Positions 42,847 through 53,031 of a DNA stretch of 64,000 nt are shown one piece after another (position 1 is the stretch's first letter; each line of letters begins with the position of its first letter). This stretch comes from Eubacteriaceae bacterium CHKCI004. Lineage in GTDB: Bacteria; Bacillota; Clostridia; Lachnospirales; Lachnospiraceae. The stretch spans positions 45,643 through 109,642 of the forward strand of contig FCNR01000060.1 in assembly GCA_900016875.1 (NCBI GenBank). Reading direction: 5' to 3'. The notes beneath the pieces are model-generated. The model was not told where the DNA came from and did no database searches. It saw nothing but the letters and a program-made list of their open reading frames with translations. A program made the position numbers and the translations under genes.

Positions 42847-43773
42847 ATGAGACATTTAATTGATCCTATGGACTTATCTGTGGAGGAGATTCAGCATCTT
42901 CTCGAGCTGGCGGATGATATCATTCTTCATAAGGAGAAGTATCAGGAAGTCTGTAAACATAAAAAACTTGCCACTTTATTTTTTGAACCAAGTACAAGAA
43001 CGCGTTTGAGTTTTGAAGCAGCCATGATGGAGCTTGGCGGCAATGTACTTGGTTTTTCTTCGGCTGATTCCTCATCAGCAACCAAAGGCGAGAGTGTTTC
43101 AGATACTGTCCGCGTGGTATCCGGTTATGCAGATATTATCGCCATGCGTCACCCGAAAGAAGGTGCGCCGTATGTGGCGGCTCAGAAAGTAAATATACCG
43201 ATCATCAATGCCGGCGACGGAGGACATAATCACCCGACTCAGACACTGACAGATTTAATGACCATCCGCCGGGAAAAAGGACGTCTAAACAACCTGACTG
43301 TGGGGATGTGCGGCGATCTGAAGTTCGGACGAACGGTTCATTCTCTGATCAAAGCGCTGTCCCGGTATGAAAATATTACATTTGTGATGATTTCCCCGAG
43401 AGAATTATGTCTGCCGGAATATATCATTAAAGATGTATTCGAAAAGAAAAACATTGCTTACAAGGAAGTGCGCACCATGGAAGAAGTCATGCCTGAGCTG
43501 GACATCCTTTACATGACCAGGGTGCAGAAGGAGAGATTCTTCAATGAGGCAGATTACATCCGCTTAAAAGACAGCTTTATTCTGGATGAGAAGAAGCTGG
43601 AGACTGCCAGGGAAGATCTGTGCATCATGCATCCGCTTCCAAGAGTTAATGAAATTGATACAAAGGTAGACGATGACCCGAGAGCCTGCTATTTTAAACA
43701 GGCCCTCTACGGCAAATATGTGAGAATGGCGTTAATCATGACTTTACTGGGGGTGAGTGCCGATGAAAATTGA
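42847..43773 (+). CDS. pyrB: Aspartate carbamoyltransferase catalytic subunit
   Basis: 308 residues; ATG 42847 follows [22 protein letters not shown] (about residues 47-62) is the carbamoyl-phosphate signature, [15 protein letters not shown] holds the 80s loop lysine, and [12 protein letters not shown] and [11 protein letters not shown] complete the active site. It catalyses the first committed step of pyrimidine synthesis. Length (about 305) is standard. It overlaps pyrI by 11 nt, so the catalytic and regulatory chains are co-translated. This arrangement gives the allosteric class of ATCase. Confidence 0.97.
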   Translation: MRHLIDPMDLSVEEIQHLLELADDIILHKEKYQEVCKHKKLATLFFEPSTRTRLSFEAAMMELGGNVLGFSSADSSSATKGESVSDTVRVVSGYADIIAMRHPKEGAPYVAAQKVNIPIINAGDGGHNHPTQTLTDLMTIRREKGRLNNLTVGMCGDLKFGRTVHSLIKALSRYENITFVMISPRELCLPEYIIKDVFEKKNIAYKEVRTMEEVMPELDILYMTRVQKERFFNEADYIRLKDSFILDEKKLETAREDLCIMHPLPRVNEIDTKVDDDPRACYFKQALYGKYVRMALIMTLLGVSADEN

Positions 43774-44185
43774 CAGTATTAAAAATGGTATCGTATTAGA
43801 CCATATTAAAGCGGGCAAAAGCATGGAAATTTACAAATATCTTGGTCTCGACAAACTGGACTGCAGCGTCGCTATCATTAAGAATGCGGTCAGCAGCAAG
43901 ATGGGCAAAAAAGATATTATTAAGATCGCCGATAATCTGGACCTGAATCTGGATGTGCTTGGTTACATTGATCCGGATATTACCGTCTGTTACATCAAAG
44001 ACGGAGCCATTGTGAAAAAGAAACACCTTGAGCTTCCAGAGCAGATCACCAATATTATCCGCTGCAAGAATCCTAGATGTATCACTTCCGAGGAACGGGG
44101 ACTTGATCACATTTTCAAGCTCACCGACAGAGAAAACCGCGTATATCGATGCATTTACTGCGAATCGAAGAAAAGTGAATATTAA
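43763..44185 (+). CDS. pyrI: Aspartate carbamoyltransferase regulatory subunit
   Basis: 140 residues from ATG 43763, inside the end of pyrB. The N-terminal allosteric domain ([24 protein letters not shown]) binds nucleotides. The C-terminal zinc domain has C-x4-C (CKNPRC) and C-x2-C (CIYC), the four ligands that join it to PyrB. The length is a little short of E. coli PyrI (153). The zinc domain is intact, so holoenzyme assembly is expected. A strong terminator follows. Confidence 0.96.
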   Translation: MKIDSIKNGIVLDHIKAGKSMEIYKYLGLDKLDCSVAIIKNAVSSKMGKKDIIKIADNLDLNLDVLGYIDPDITVCYIKDGAIVKKKHLELPEQITNIIRCKNPRCITSEERGLDHIFKLTDRENRVYRCIYCESKKSEY

Positions 44186-44259
44186 TTCTGCCGGCGCGCC
44201 GGATAGCGCCTGTATTTTTAAGGAAAACAGGGAGCGTCCAGTGAGCCCGGCAGTGCAGA

Positions 44260-44285
44260 AGACCCGGTTTCGGCCGGGTCTTTTA
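44260..44285 (+). terminator. pyrBI terminator
   Basis: AGACCCGG (44260-44267) pairs with CCGGGTCT (44274-44281), followed by TTTT. Confidence 0.88.
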
Positions 44286-44464
44286 TATTGCAAAAATTTA
44301 TAAAAATGAACTGAAAAAATGAAAGTAATGAATGAAATTATATAGATAATATGATATAGTATAGAAAAGTAACTGTTGTTTGTGACATTTTCTGTGAAAT
44401 ATTGCGGACAACAGTGGGAGGGTACGACATAAAAACTATATTTATGTGTAAAGGAGGAGGAATT

Positions 44465-46813
44465 ATGAAAAAATACGCTAAAGGAATATTCCTGTGCGCA
44501 GCGGCATTTGCCATGGCGGCGGGAATCCGCATCTCGGCGGACGCAGCAGTGGCAGCTCCGTCCATTTCCTTAAAAGAGCAGACCGGCAGCGGACAGATCG
44601 TCACATCGTGGACATTTAAGTACGCAGATCTGCAGCCGGGACAGACACTCTACTTCAATGTGTACGGCAATAATAACCCGAAGAAGAGCGAGACCGGTCG
44701 CTGGAACAAAGATTTGAACACCGGCAGGGAATATTTCTATGGTTATTACAGCGACACCGGAACGACCGGTGCCAGAGACACGGAACTGACCATCGGTAAT
44801 GGCGATCTGAAACCGGGCAGAAAAACGGTAGTGGCATATCTCTTTAATGAGGGCGCTTATGATGCTGCGTGGGAAGCCTACTCTAACGGTACGGCGGCAG
44901 AGGCTCCGCAGCAGGCGGATTATTACAGCCCGGCATCCAACGCCATCACCATTGATGTCTCCATGGAGACGGATGTATCTACAACCATAAAGAAGAAGTC
45001 CATCACACTGGATATGAATAACAGACGGGCCACCGGTTATCAGATATACCGGAAGGTGGGCAAAAAGTTTAAAAAGATCGCTACCGTGGCAAAGGATACT
45101 TACAAAGACACTGGTCTTACGGCCAATACACAGTATACCTACAAAGTTCGCCCGTACTACAAGGATCCGGACACCGGAGCAGTGGTGTACGGCGAAGACA
45201 CAACGTTGAAACGGGTTACCAAGGGCGGCTCCATCAAACTCAAAGCAGAGATCAAGAAGAGTAAAAATGTAAAGCTCTCCTGGAAAAAGGTAAAAGGCGC
45301 TTCCGGCTACGAGATTTACCGTTCCAACGGTTCTTCATCTGCCACGGAAATCGCAAAGGGACAGAATGATTATTATGAGTCCTATACTCTGCTGAAGACT
45401 CTCGGCAAGAAGAAAAAGAAATTCGTCGATAAAAAGACCCAGGCCAACGAAGAATACACGTATATTGTCCGCGCTATACTGCCGGAGGATAAAAAGGCCG
45501 ACGGCGATTCTGATACTATAATAGAAGAAGAGGCATATGTGGATCTTTCCTTTGGTATGCCGCGGTTCAGCCGGAATTACAATAACGCCAACGGAGACGA
45601 GACCGTAGAGTGGCGGAAGGTATACGGCGTCGACGGATATATCATCAAGAAATACGTGGAAGTGTACAATGCGGACGGCACCATAAACGAAGACCAGACC
45701 GACTGGGTGGAGATTGGACGGCTGGGCAAAAATGCAACGCGATACACTTTCCGGGCAGAGCTTGTCAGAAAAGTGGACGGCACCTACGACAATACCACGC
45801 GCTACAGAATCTCGGCTTACAAGGGCAACACTGTCAGTGAAGGAAATGAGATAGAAACCACGAAGAGCCTCGGCCTTGTCAGCAACGTTTCCGCAAAGAA
45901 CATTGGCAACGGAGTACAGGTATCCTGGACGGCAGTGCCGGGAGCGGCCTACTACGAGGTATACCGCGTGAGAGCGGGCTCTCTTGTAGAGAACAAAGAT
46001 CTGGGCGGATACGCGAACAACTACGGCCACCAGGTAACAGAATACGTGGGTGCACAGGCTCCTGTGGCAGTCAATGTGGCGGCAATCAACGCAGCGGTCG
46101 GCACGGAAAATGCAGTGATTGATGAGAAACTGGATCCGGCCAAGACCTATTATTACAGAAACTATCAGTATGCCCGCGACACATTTACCGGTACATCCAT
46201 GATCGACTATACCTATGACATGTACCCGGGCAACTACTACGCCAACTGGGATGACTCCGGCAAACCGGTTTCTTATGAGGTATATGGATTTACCGAGGCA
46301 GATTCGGACGACGTCAGGCAGGAAGGCCCGGAAGACGGCGTGGCATACCAGTATTATGTGATTGCCTACGCGGCGGACGCCGATCCGGACAACCCGGCCT
46401 ACGAAGCGTCCTTCATTCCGGGCACCACCAAATCGTCCGTCGTTACCCTGCCATCCTTCAAGAACGTAAACCAGGAGACCCTCGGCTGCAAGAAGGTCGG
46501 CTCCGTGAACTTTGATTCCACAGTCAAGACCGGCAAGGCAGTCATCAAATCCGTAAAATCCACAGCAAAGAAGACTGCAGTCATCAAGCTGAAAAAGAAA
46601 GTAAGCGGCGCATCCGAATACAAGATTTACCGTGCCACCAAGAAGAAAGGTACCTACCTGTGCGTAGGCACCACAAAAAACCTGAATTTCAAGGATAAAG
46701 GACTTGTGTCCGGAAAAACCTACTACTACAAAGTAAAAGCGGTGGCAAAGAACGCCTCCAACGCAGATGTGGACTCCTCGTTCTCCAAAGTGAAGAGCGT
46801 CCGAGTACGCTAG
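44465..46813 (+). CDS. secreted multi-FnIII-like protein with basic C-terminus
   Basis: 782 residues; ATG 44465 follows AAAGGAGGAGG. A signal peptide (about residues 1-28, ISADAAVA) leads to an N-terminal domain of unknown type (about 30-170). Then come several fibronectin-III-like units, each with a G(Y/A)xIYR strand: TGYQIYRKVGKKFKKIATV, ASGYEIYRSN, VDGYIIKKYVEVY, AAYYEVYRVRAG and ASEYKIYRATKKKG. The last ends SFSKVKSVRVR, nearly the same as the subtilase at 12085. There is no LPxTG or transmembrane anchor. Lysine-rich units suggest binding to anionic wall polymers. Likely secreted or wall-associated; function unknown. Confidence 0.8.
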   Translation: MKKYAKGIFLCAAAFAMAAGIRISADAAVAAPSISLKEQTGSGQIVTSWTFKYADLQPGQTLYFNVYGNNNPKKSETGRWNKDLNTGREYFYGYYSDTGTTGARDTELTIGNGDLKPGRKTVVAYLFNEGAYDAAWEAYSNGTAAEAPQQADYYSPASNAITIDVSMETDVSTTIKKKSITLDMNNRRATGYQIYRKVGKKFKKIATVAKDTYKDTGLTANTQYTYKVRPYYKDPDTGAVVYGEDTTLKRVTKGGSIKLKAEIKKSKNVKLSWKKVKGASGYEIYRSNGSSSATEIAKGQNDYYESYTLLKTLGKKKKKFVDKKTQANEEYTYIVRAILPEDKKADGDSDTIIEEEAYVDLSFGMPRFSRNYNNANGDETVEWRKVYGVDGYIIKKYVEVYNADGTINEDQTDWVEIGRLGKNATRYTFRAELVRKVDGTYDNTTRYRISAYKGNTVSEGNEIETTKSLGLVSNVSAKNIGNGVQVSWTAVPGAAYYEVYRVRAGSLVENKDLGGYANNYGHQVTEYVGAQAPVAVNVAAINAAVGTENAVIDEKLDPAKTYYYRNYQYARDTFTGTSMIDYTYDMYPGNYYANWDDSGKPVSYEVYGFTEADSDDVRQEGPEDGVAYQYYVIAYAADADPDNPAYEASFIPGTTKSSVVTLPSFKNVNQETLGCKKVGSVNFDSTVKTGKAVIKSVKSTAKKTAVIKLKKKVSGASEYKIYRATKKKGTYLCVGTTKNLNFKDKGLVSGKTYYYKVKAVAKNASNADVDSSFSKVKSVRVR

Positions 46814-47031
46814 CGCGCACCCGCGCCCGTGAAGGAGCCGCCGGAAGCGCCGGGAAGCGACAGGAGGTGACAGGAGCCGCGCTGAGCGGCGATATGGCAT
46901 AAAGCCAGGCGCGATCCACACGAAGCCGCGCCGATAGTATCGGCACAGGCGGAAAGCACTCGCGAAAAAAGAATAACGACTGTTACGTACCCTCGCAGTT
47001 ATGAAAAACACGCCGGGGCGGAAGCTGGAAG
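46814..47031 (+). other. GC-rich non-coding stretch after the FnIII protein
   Basis: About 215 bp, clearly more GC-rich than its neighbours, with repeated GCCG, GGAAGCG and CGCGC words and several short stems (for example GCCGCGCTGAGCGGC near 46876). No ORF with a ribosome-binding site is evident. It could be a structured 3' UTR or a remnant. Not a known riboswitch by eye. Confidence 0.4.
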
Positions 47032-47054
47032 ACCAGCGGCCGCTCTGGTTTTTT
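47032..47054 (+). terminator. terminator after the FnIII protein
   Basis: ACCAG (47032-47036) pairs with CTGGT (47045-47049) around a self-complementary CGGCCG core, followed by six T. Confidence 0.65.
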
Positions 47055-47212
47055 GTGCATTTTGTGTGTGGAGAATAAAGTAATTTGCCCGGAGAATCCG
47101 TATAAAGACACGATGATTTATTACATAAATTTACAATAATGTAAAAAATATCTTGAATATTGGTGAAAAATTCGATATACTAAAAAAACAGACAGATTTG
47201 AGGTGGATTGTT

Positions 47213-48252
47213 ATGAACCAGTTTCTGTTGACACAAAAGACAATCGCCAATCTGTTTTTGGAGGCGGAAGGATACGACAGAGAATTTCTGCAGAGATTTC
47301 TAATGAGAAAGATGGAGCAGCAGGACAGGGAGGAAGTTTTGAACGTCCTGGCGGGACGGTGTCTGCCGCCGTTGTCATCAGATATCATTGCGAAGAAAGT
47401 ATTTGATCCGGGTGAGCATCCGGAGAGATTACAGAAGATGCTCCGTGGTCTGACGGGAGAAGATGGTCTTGTTGTGAGCGATTCTTTCCGTAATGAAGGA
47501 TACATACAGTCGGAGTCCAGTAAGAAGGTAATCTTTGATATTCCCGCTAGGCTGCTGGATGGGAGAGTTTCTGACCTGGAGGTACAGGCAGCGGCTCAGG
47601 AATTTATTTTTGAGAGAGCGGATATTTATTCGGCCGAGCTGCTGATGATGCAGTATTCTGTAGAGGCGGGACAGAAAAAATTAGAGCTTGATTATAGAAA
47701 CGTATGTGGAACCCTTGAGATCATTCTGATGAAGGAGAGTCCGGATTTGTTTGAGAGTTTTCTGTCAGAGCATTATATTCATCGCTTTTGCAGAAGACAG
47801 GCGGATTCCGGGTTGTCATATCAACCGTTGAGTCATATTATTTATGTGCAGCTGGACAAATGTTTTGCTCAGTTCCAGGAAGGAATAGACGGAGAAAACA
47901 ATAAAGAATTACAGCTGTTGCTGTCCATGATGGCAGATATTAACGATGAGAAGGTAAAAAGGCAGTCAAAAGGTAATAAAAAATGCTGGAGGACATCTAT
48001 ACAGAAGTTTTTCGCATTGCACAGAACAGGGAGGTGCAGGCAATGTGGTTGGCAGAGAAATATGTGGATGCTGACTGGAACGCAGCGAAAGAGTTTCAGA
48101 GACGAAAAGGGATAAAAGAAGGAAAAAGAGAGATGTCATTGGAACTGCTAAAAAGAGGTGTGGAGATCAATGTGATCGCTGAAGTAGCAGGCGTATCTGT
48201 TGAGACTGTTGAGCAGTGGATAAAACAAAGTAAAGTTATGAGCAAAAACTAA
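47213..48252 (+). pseudogene. Rpn-like PD-(D/E)XK nuclease/transposase-family gene, frameshifted
   Basis: ATG 47213 follows GAGGTGG. The N-terminal frame encodes a Rpn/PDDEXK_2-like nuclease: an N-terminal helical part, DSFRNEGYIQ, then VIFDIPARLLDGRVSDLEVQ with the catalytic-type D and ExQ, and RADIYSAELLMMQY. After ...KSKGNKK the frame runs into unrelated residues and stops at 48115. The normal C-terminal part (MLEDIYTEVFRIAQNREVQ to INVIAEVAGVSVETVEQWI) continues in another frame from 47983 to 48252. The junction is a six-A run at about 47978-47983; one more A would join them. So it is a one-base deletion, a sequencing error, or slippage. The family promotes recombination and is often mobile or decayed. 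Confidence 0.8.
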
Positions 48253-48310
48253 AGAAGATTTTAGTTAATCGCAAAATAAATCCAAACAAAAGGCAATATG
48301 CTCAGAGAGA

Positions 48311-48358
48311 GGTTCGTAGGTTGTGCTGAATTCCGCGTACAGCCTAGGAGCCTTTTTT
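48311..48358 (+). terminator. terminator after the Rpn-like gene
   Basis: GGTTCGTAGGTTGT (48311-48324) pairs with ACAGCCTAGGAGCC (48339-48352), one mismatch and two wobbles, then six T. Confidence 0.8.
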
Positions 48359-48380
48359 GCAGGAAAAAATATGATATATA

Positions 48381-48410
48381 TTGCATTGAAAAACAATCTT
48401 ATTGTATAAT
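48381..48410 (+). promoter_or_regulatory. promoter of the 1427-residue secreted protein
   Basis: -35 TTGCAT (48381-48386), an 18-bp spacer and -10 TATAAT (48405-48410). ATATTGCA (48378-48385) and TGCAATAT (48423-48430) form 8-bp inverted arms flanking it, a possible operator. Confidence 0.7.
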
Positions 48411-48526
48411 TATTATATATGTTGCAATATAAATAAAACAAATTTTGGCGGCTTTTCTAAATAAAAAGAGAATAGTTACCAAAAGAAGTTTATGAAATGT
48501 TTGAAAAATATGAGGGAGGGAAAGTA

Positions 48527-51500
48527 GTGAGAGGAACTATTCTTAAGAAAACATTTTTAGTATTGTGCTTTTCGATTTTTTGTTTATTTTGCAGCACTTT
48601 GGCGGTACGCGCAGAAGTAATATCCTATGAGGGATCTAATATTGGATATCAGGAATATTCCAGATGGAGTTCGCCTGTTTATTCCTATCTGGTTCCTCAA
48701 AATGATGGAACACTTATGAGGGTACAGTCGGGAAGGTATATTGACGGAATATTAGTAGAATATTATAATCTAAATTTTCATTTGGAAAGTTCCCGGATTA
48801 TTGAAGAAGAGTTATCAATTTTTGGCGGATTTTATGCGGCGAATGATAATTATTATATTTTATCTGGGCAGATGAATCAGGAAGAATCCTCGGAAGCGGA
48901 AGTGTTTAGAATCACAAAGTATGATTTGGATTGGAATCGAATTACATCGGTCGGAGTTTCGGAGTGTAATACGACGGTGCCTTTTGATGCCGGAAGTGCC
49001 CGAATGACCATGAGCGGAAAGTATTTGATTATACATACCAGCCATGAAATGTACGCATCTAGCGATGGACTGAACCATCAATCCAATTGCAGTCTTATTG
49101 TAGATACAGAGGATATGACTGCGAGATATTTAAACTTTGCTTATACCAGTCATTCTTTTAATCAGTTCGTTCAGACAGATGGTGATACATTGCTTACTGT
49201 GGACCACGGAGATGCCTATCCACGTGCTATTACTTTGAGGAAATATGCTTTTGATTCTGTTGCTGGAACCGTGAGTGGTTCAAGCGATGGAGTAGCTGTC
49301 ATGACTTTCCCGGGAGAAATAGGAAATAACACAACCGGAGCATCCATCGGCGGATTTCAATATTCGGATACATCTTATCTGATGTCAGGCAATTCTGTGA
49401 TACAGGATGAGGAAAATGTAACAAGAAAAACAAGAAATATTTTTGTTGCTTCTGTAAATAAAGCCTCTGATGAGGTATCTCTTCAGTGGCTGACGGATTA
49501 TGAAGAAGGAGAAGAATCCGCGTCCACACCGCAATTAGTGAAGTTTGAATCCAATCGTTTTCTCTTAATGTGGACCAGAGGAGGATACCTTTATTATGTG
49601 GAATTAGATGGAGACGGAACTGTCGCATCTGATATTTATAAGATGAAGGGAGAATTGTCAGACTGTGTTCCTGTTATTTATAATGGAAATATAACATGGT
49701 ATACCTGGGATGATGATGCGATTGTTTATTATCAGATTTCTGTCGACAATCTTGTACATAATACAGTGAAACAAACAAATAATGGACATGATTTCGTTTT
49801 GAACTCTGTAGCTGATGGTGTAGCAAACCTCTCCTGTTCTGTTTGCAATGAGACAAAGCAGATGAGGGTTATGAATCGTTTTTCGATTAAGTGGAATAAG
49901 AATGGTGGCGATAGTGAAACTGACCTTAGTAATTTCGCTGATCAGAAAGTCGGAGATGAGGTACGGTTTTATTTGAATTCCTATTCGTCAGATGCATCTT
50001 TAGAATATGGCGATATTAATTCAGAATTAGAAGTGTTATCCAGTAACGAGGATATTATTTCGGTGGGAAAAGATGAAACGGATTATATTTTGAATATGCT
50101 TCAGACAGGCACGTCTACTATCACAATCCGGGCAAAATGGAATCCGGAAGTATCGAAAGTTTTTACTATTACTGTAGCTGATCATGATCATGAATATGCA
50201 TATATAGATACAACAGATGGTTTTGCAAATTTTGAATGTAATATATGTGAGTATCGGAAGACAATAGCTGTGGCAACAAGTTTTTATCCATTTTGGCATA
50301 CAACAGGCTCTGATAAATATTATAGCTCGATTAGTAGAACACAGTATGTAGCAAGTGAAATATTGGTGTGGATGCCATCGGATTATATTTCATCTTCGTC
50401 GGAAAGCCAGGATTATAATAAAGAATTTGAGATAATATCTTCTGATGAGACTGTGATTCAGATAGAAGAGGTATCGTCTGATGAATCTCGCCTGAATTTA
50501 TTAAAAGCAGGAACAGCAATTATAACTATCCGGTTAAAATATAATCCGGAAGTTTCTCGAAGTTATACTTTTACCGTATGTGATATTCCTGTAATAGATA
50601 AAATATCTGTCACTCCGTCTGGTTTGCAGGAATTTGGTTCTGCTGTAGAAATATCTGCTGAAGCTTCAGGAGGAAAGAAAGCTCTTCAATATGAGTTTAC
50701 AGTAACAGATAGTGATAACAATACTAAAATAATACAGGAATCATCAGAAAATGCTGTATGCAGCTGGAATCCTGATGCCGCAGGAACGTATACCGTTGGT
50801 GTAAACATTACGGATGGAACGATGACCGATTCGCAAACGGTAGACAATTATACAATAACAAAAGGAGATGTGGTGTTCCAGGGAATGGATAATCCTCTTG
50901 CAAATGAATCTCTTTATTATGGTCAAAAGATAGCAGACATCAATATTAATTCGGAGCAGTTATCGTTTGTGAATAGTACAGGAGAAAAAATAAACGGAAT
51001 TTTTGCATTAGATTCATCAGAGATGATACCGGAAGTGGGAACGGTTGAAATTCCGTGGACATTTACACCGGACAATAAAAATTATAATGTTTGTAAAGGG
51101 ACATGGTCTATTGAAATAAAAAAAGATGTATTACAGGGAAGCATCTCAAAAATTACTGACAGGGATTATGATCCGACGGTAGTATTAGGAGATATCACGA
51201 TTATGGGGGAAAAGGTTACAGCTATTCACGGCGATGAGGAAACTGTCATCGAGGGAAGTTGGAACTGGAAGAATCCGGAGATGATTCCTGAGGCGGGAGA
51301 GAAGACGTATCAAGCGGTTTTTGTGCCGGATAATGAAGAACATTACAATCGGCTGGAAGTGGAAGTTCCAATCAATATCAGACAGGCAGTACCTGAAATC
51401 AGCGAAAAACCATTGGCTGGAACAATTACATATGGAGAGAATTTGAGTAATTCTGTTTTATCAGGAGGAATAGTTTCCTATGGAAATCAAGTGATAGAAG

Positions 51501-52810
51501 GAAGCTTTCGGTGGAAAAATCTGGAATTGGTGCCGACAGTGGCAGATAGTGCATCAACAAATTATGAAATCGTTTTTATTCCTCAAGATAATGTAAATTA
51601 TGAATCAGTAGAAACCAATATCTCTCTGGTTGTCAACCGGGCAGAGCCGTCTGAATACCCTGCAGATAAAATAGAAGTAGATAATAATATTAAAAAATTG
51701 TCTGAAATTTTTTTGCCGGAAAGATGGCTCTGGAGCGAGAGTGAAGATACTTTGTTGAAGGCTGGTCAGAAAATAACAGTAAACGCAGAATATTTTGATC
51801 AGGATAATTATAAAAATACTTTGGTTGTGGTTGAGATAAGCAGAGCTGCCTGTGACTATGAAAATGCCGAAATAGTAGTTGATAAGGAGGCATCTTGTGT
51901 AAGATCAGGAATAGGTCATACAATTTGTCCGTTGTGTGGAGACATTTTGGAAGAGAATGTGGTTATTGAGTCTCTGGGACATAATATGGAAAAGGTAGAG
52001 AAGGCTGAAGCAACCTGCACAGAAAATGGAATAAAAGAACATTGGGTATGTCATCGATGTGGAAAAGTATTTTGGGATGAGGAGGGAAAAAACGAAACGA
52101 ATTTTAATGTATTGGCAATAAAAGCAACAGGACATAAATATCAAAACGGTATTTGTGTATTATGTGGCAAAGAATATGATACAGGCAATGCAGGAGGACA
52201 GACAGGTGAAGAAGGAACACAACCAACTACTCCGATAGAGGAATCCTCTTCTGCAAATAAAGGAACGCCTTCCGTCGTAATTAAAACTGCAAGAATGAGT
52301 CTCTCCGGTTTCTCCAACAAGATCGCCGCAGGCAAAAAGGTTCAGCTGACCGTTTCATTTACTCCGTCAAACGTTTCTAACAAAAATGTTATCTGGACTT
52401 CCAGTAATCCGAAGATTGCCACGGTTAATCAAAACGGCGTTGTCGCTTTTAAGAAGAAATCTGCCGGTAAATCTGTCATTATCACCGCAACAGCGACCGA
52501 CGGCAGCGGGGCTAAAGCAGTTTTCAAATTGAAATCCATGAAAGGTGTGGTAAAGAAAGTCTCTATCTCAGGTGCCAAGAAAAGAATGGTAAAAGCTGGA
52601 AAAGCATTAAAACTGAAAGCGAAGGTCGCAGCAACAAAAGGCGCCAACAAGAAGCTTCAGTGGACAAGCAGCAATACAGAATACGCCATAGTATCCGCTT
52701 CCGGTAAGGTAAAGACGAAAAAAGCCGGAAAAGGCAAGACTGTGAAGATTACAGCCATGGCGACCGATGGAAGCGGAAAGAAGCAGGTGGTTAAGATAAA
52801 GATTAAATAA
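48527..52810 (+). CDS. large secreted protein with zinc-knuckle-like pairs, MBG-like and Ig-like domains
   Basis: 1427 residues from GTG 48527, 6 nt after GGGAGGG; an in-frame ATG at 48497 has a poorer site and would put acidic residues before the signal peptide (KKTFLVLCFSIFCLFCSTLAVRA). Residues ~30-420 form repeated beta strands, perhaps a propeller. Five CxxC pairs recur (about residues 440, 571, 1134, 1175, 1211; CSVC, CNIC, CPLC, CHRC, CVLC) in GH-x-C contexts. Three MBG-like repeats (about 800-1090; YGQKIADI, IPWTFTPDNKNYN) lie between them. Two lysine-rich Big_2 domains (about 1255-1427) close the protein. No LPxTG. Possibly wall-bound through the basic end. Function unknown. Confidence 0.8.
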   Translation: MRGTILKKTFLVLCFSIFCLFCSTLAVRAEVISYEGSNIGYQEYSRWSSPVYSYLVPQNDGTLMRVQSGRYIDGILVEYYNLNFHLESSRIIEEELSIFGGFYAANDNYYILSGQMNQEESSEAEVFRITKYDLDWNRITSVGVSECNTTVPFDAGSARMTMSGKYLIIHTSHEMYASSDGLNHQSNCSLIVDTEDMTARYLNFAYTSHSFNQFVQTDGDTLLTVDHGDAYPRAITLRKYAFDSVAGTVSGSSDGVAVMTFPGEIGNNTTGASIGGFQYSDTSYLMSGNSVIQDEENVTRKTRNIFVASVNKASDEVSLQWLTDYEEGEESASTPQLVKFESNRFLLMWTRGGYLYYVELDGDGTVASDIYKMKGELSDCVPVIYNGNITWYTWDDDAIVYYQISVDNLVHNTVKQTNNGHDFVLNSVADGVANLSCSVCNETKQMRVMNRFSIKWNKNGGDSETDLSNFADQKVGDEVRFYLNSYSSDASLEYGDINSELEVLSSNEDIISVGKDETDYILNMLQTGTSTITIRAKWNPEVSKVFTITVADHDHEYAYIDTTDGFANFECNICEYRKTIAVATSFYPFWHTTGSDKYYSSISRTQYVASEILVWMPSDYISSSSESQDYNKEFEIISSDETVIQIEEVSSDESRLNLLKAGTAIITIRLKYNPEVSRSYTFTVCDIPVIDKISVTPSGLQEFGSAVEISAEASGGKKALQYEFTVTDSDNNTKIIQESSENAVCSWNPDAAGTYTVGVNITDGTMTDSQTVDNYTITKGDVVFQGMDNPLANESLYYGQKIADININSEQLSFVNSTGEKINGIFALDSSEMIPEVGTVEIPWTFTPDNKNYNVCKGTWSIEIKKDVLQGSISKITDRDYDPTVVLGDITIMGEKVTAIHGDEETVIEGSWNWKNPEMIPEAGEKTYQAVFVPDNEEHYNRLEVEVPINIRQAVPEISEKPLAGTITYGENLSNSVLSGGIVSYGNQVIEGSFRWKNLELVPTVADSASTNYEIVFIPQDNVNYESVETNISLVVNRAEPSEYPADKIEVDNNIKKLSEIFLPERWLWSESEDTLLKAGQKITVNAEYFDQDNYKNTLVVVEISRAACDYENAEIVVDKEASCVRSGIGHTICPLCGDILEENVVIESLGHNMEKVEKAEATCTENGIKEHWVCHRCGKVFWDEEGKNETNFNVLAIKATGHKYQNGICVLCGKEYDTGNAGGQTGEEGTQPTTPIEESSSANKGTPSVVIKTARMSLSGFSNKIAAGKKVQLTVSFTPSNVSNKNVIWTSSNPKIATVNQNGVVAFKKKSAGKSVIITATATDGSGAKAVFKLKSMKGVVKKVSISGAKKRMVKAGKALKLKAKVAATKGANKKLQWTSSNTEYAIVSASGKVKTKKAGKGKTVKITAMATDGSGKKQVVKIKIK

Positions 52811-52833
52811 AGTACCAACCGCCATAGCCTGAC

Positions 52834-52878
52834 AGGCTCCCGGACCGCGGCGGCTAGATTTCCGCGCTCCGGGAGCCT
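52834..52878 (+). terminator. hairpin terminator after the large secreted protein
   Basis: AGGCTCCCGGA (52834-52844) pairs perfectly with TCCGGGAGCCT (52868-52878). The tail TCTGT is only weakly T-rich. Confidence 0.65.
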
Positions 52879-52962
52879 TCTGTATATGGAAAATGTACAG
52901 CCAAGAGCGAAAAACAGGGGTTTTTTTATATCGCATATACCACGTCGGTGATACCCTGACTC

Positions 52963-52991
52963 TTGCATAATGCAAAATTTTGGTGTACAAT
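52963..52991 (+). promoter_or_regulatory. relA promoter
   Basis: -35 TTGCAT (52963-52968), a 17-bp spacer and -10 TACAAT (52986-52991), about 40 bp before ATG 53032. Confidence 0.7.
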
Positions 52992-53031
52992 TAATTCTAA
53001 TTTTAGACTAAGAGAAGTGTGGTGAGAGAGT

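Noticed and set aside
45335..47011. 558-codon open frame on the minus strand
   Set aside because: Antisense to the FnIII secreted protein, with no recognisable domain and no start signal.
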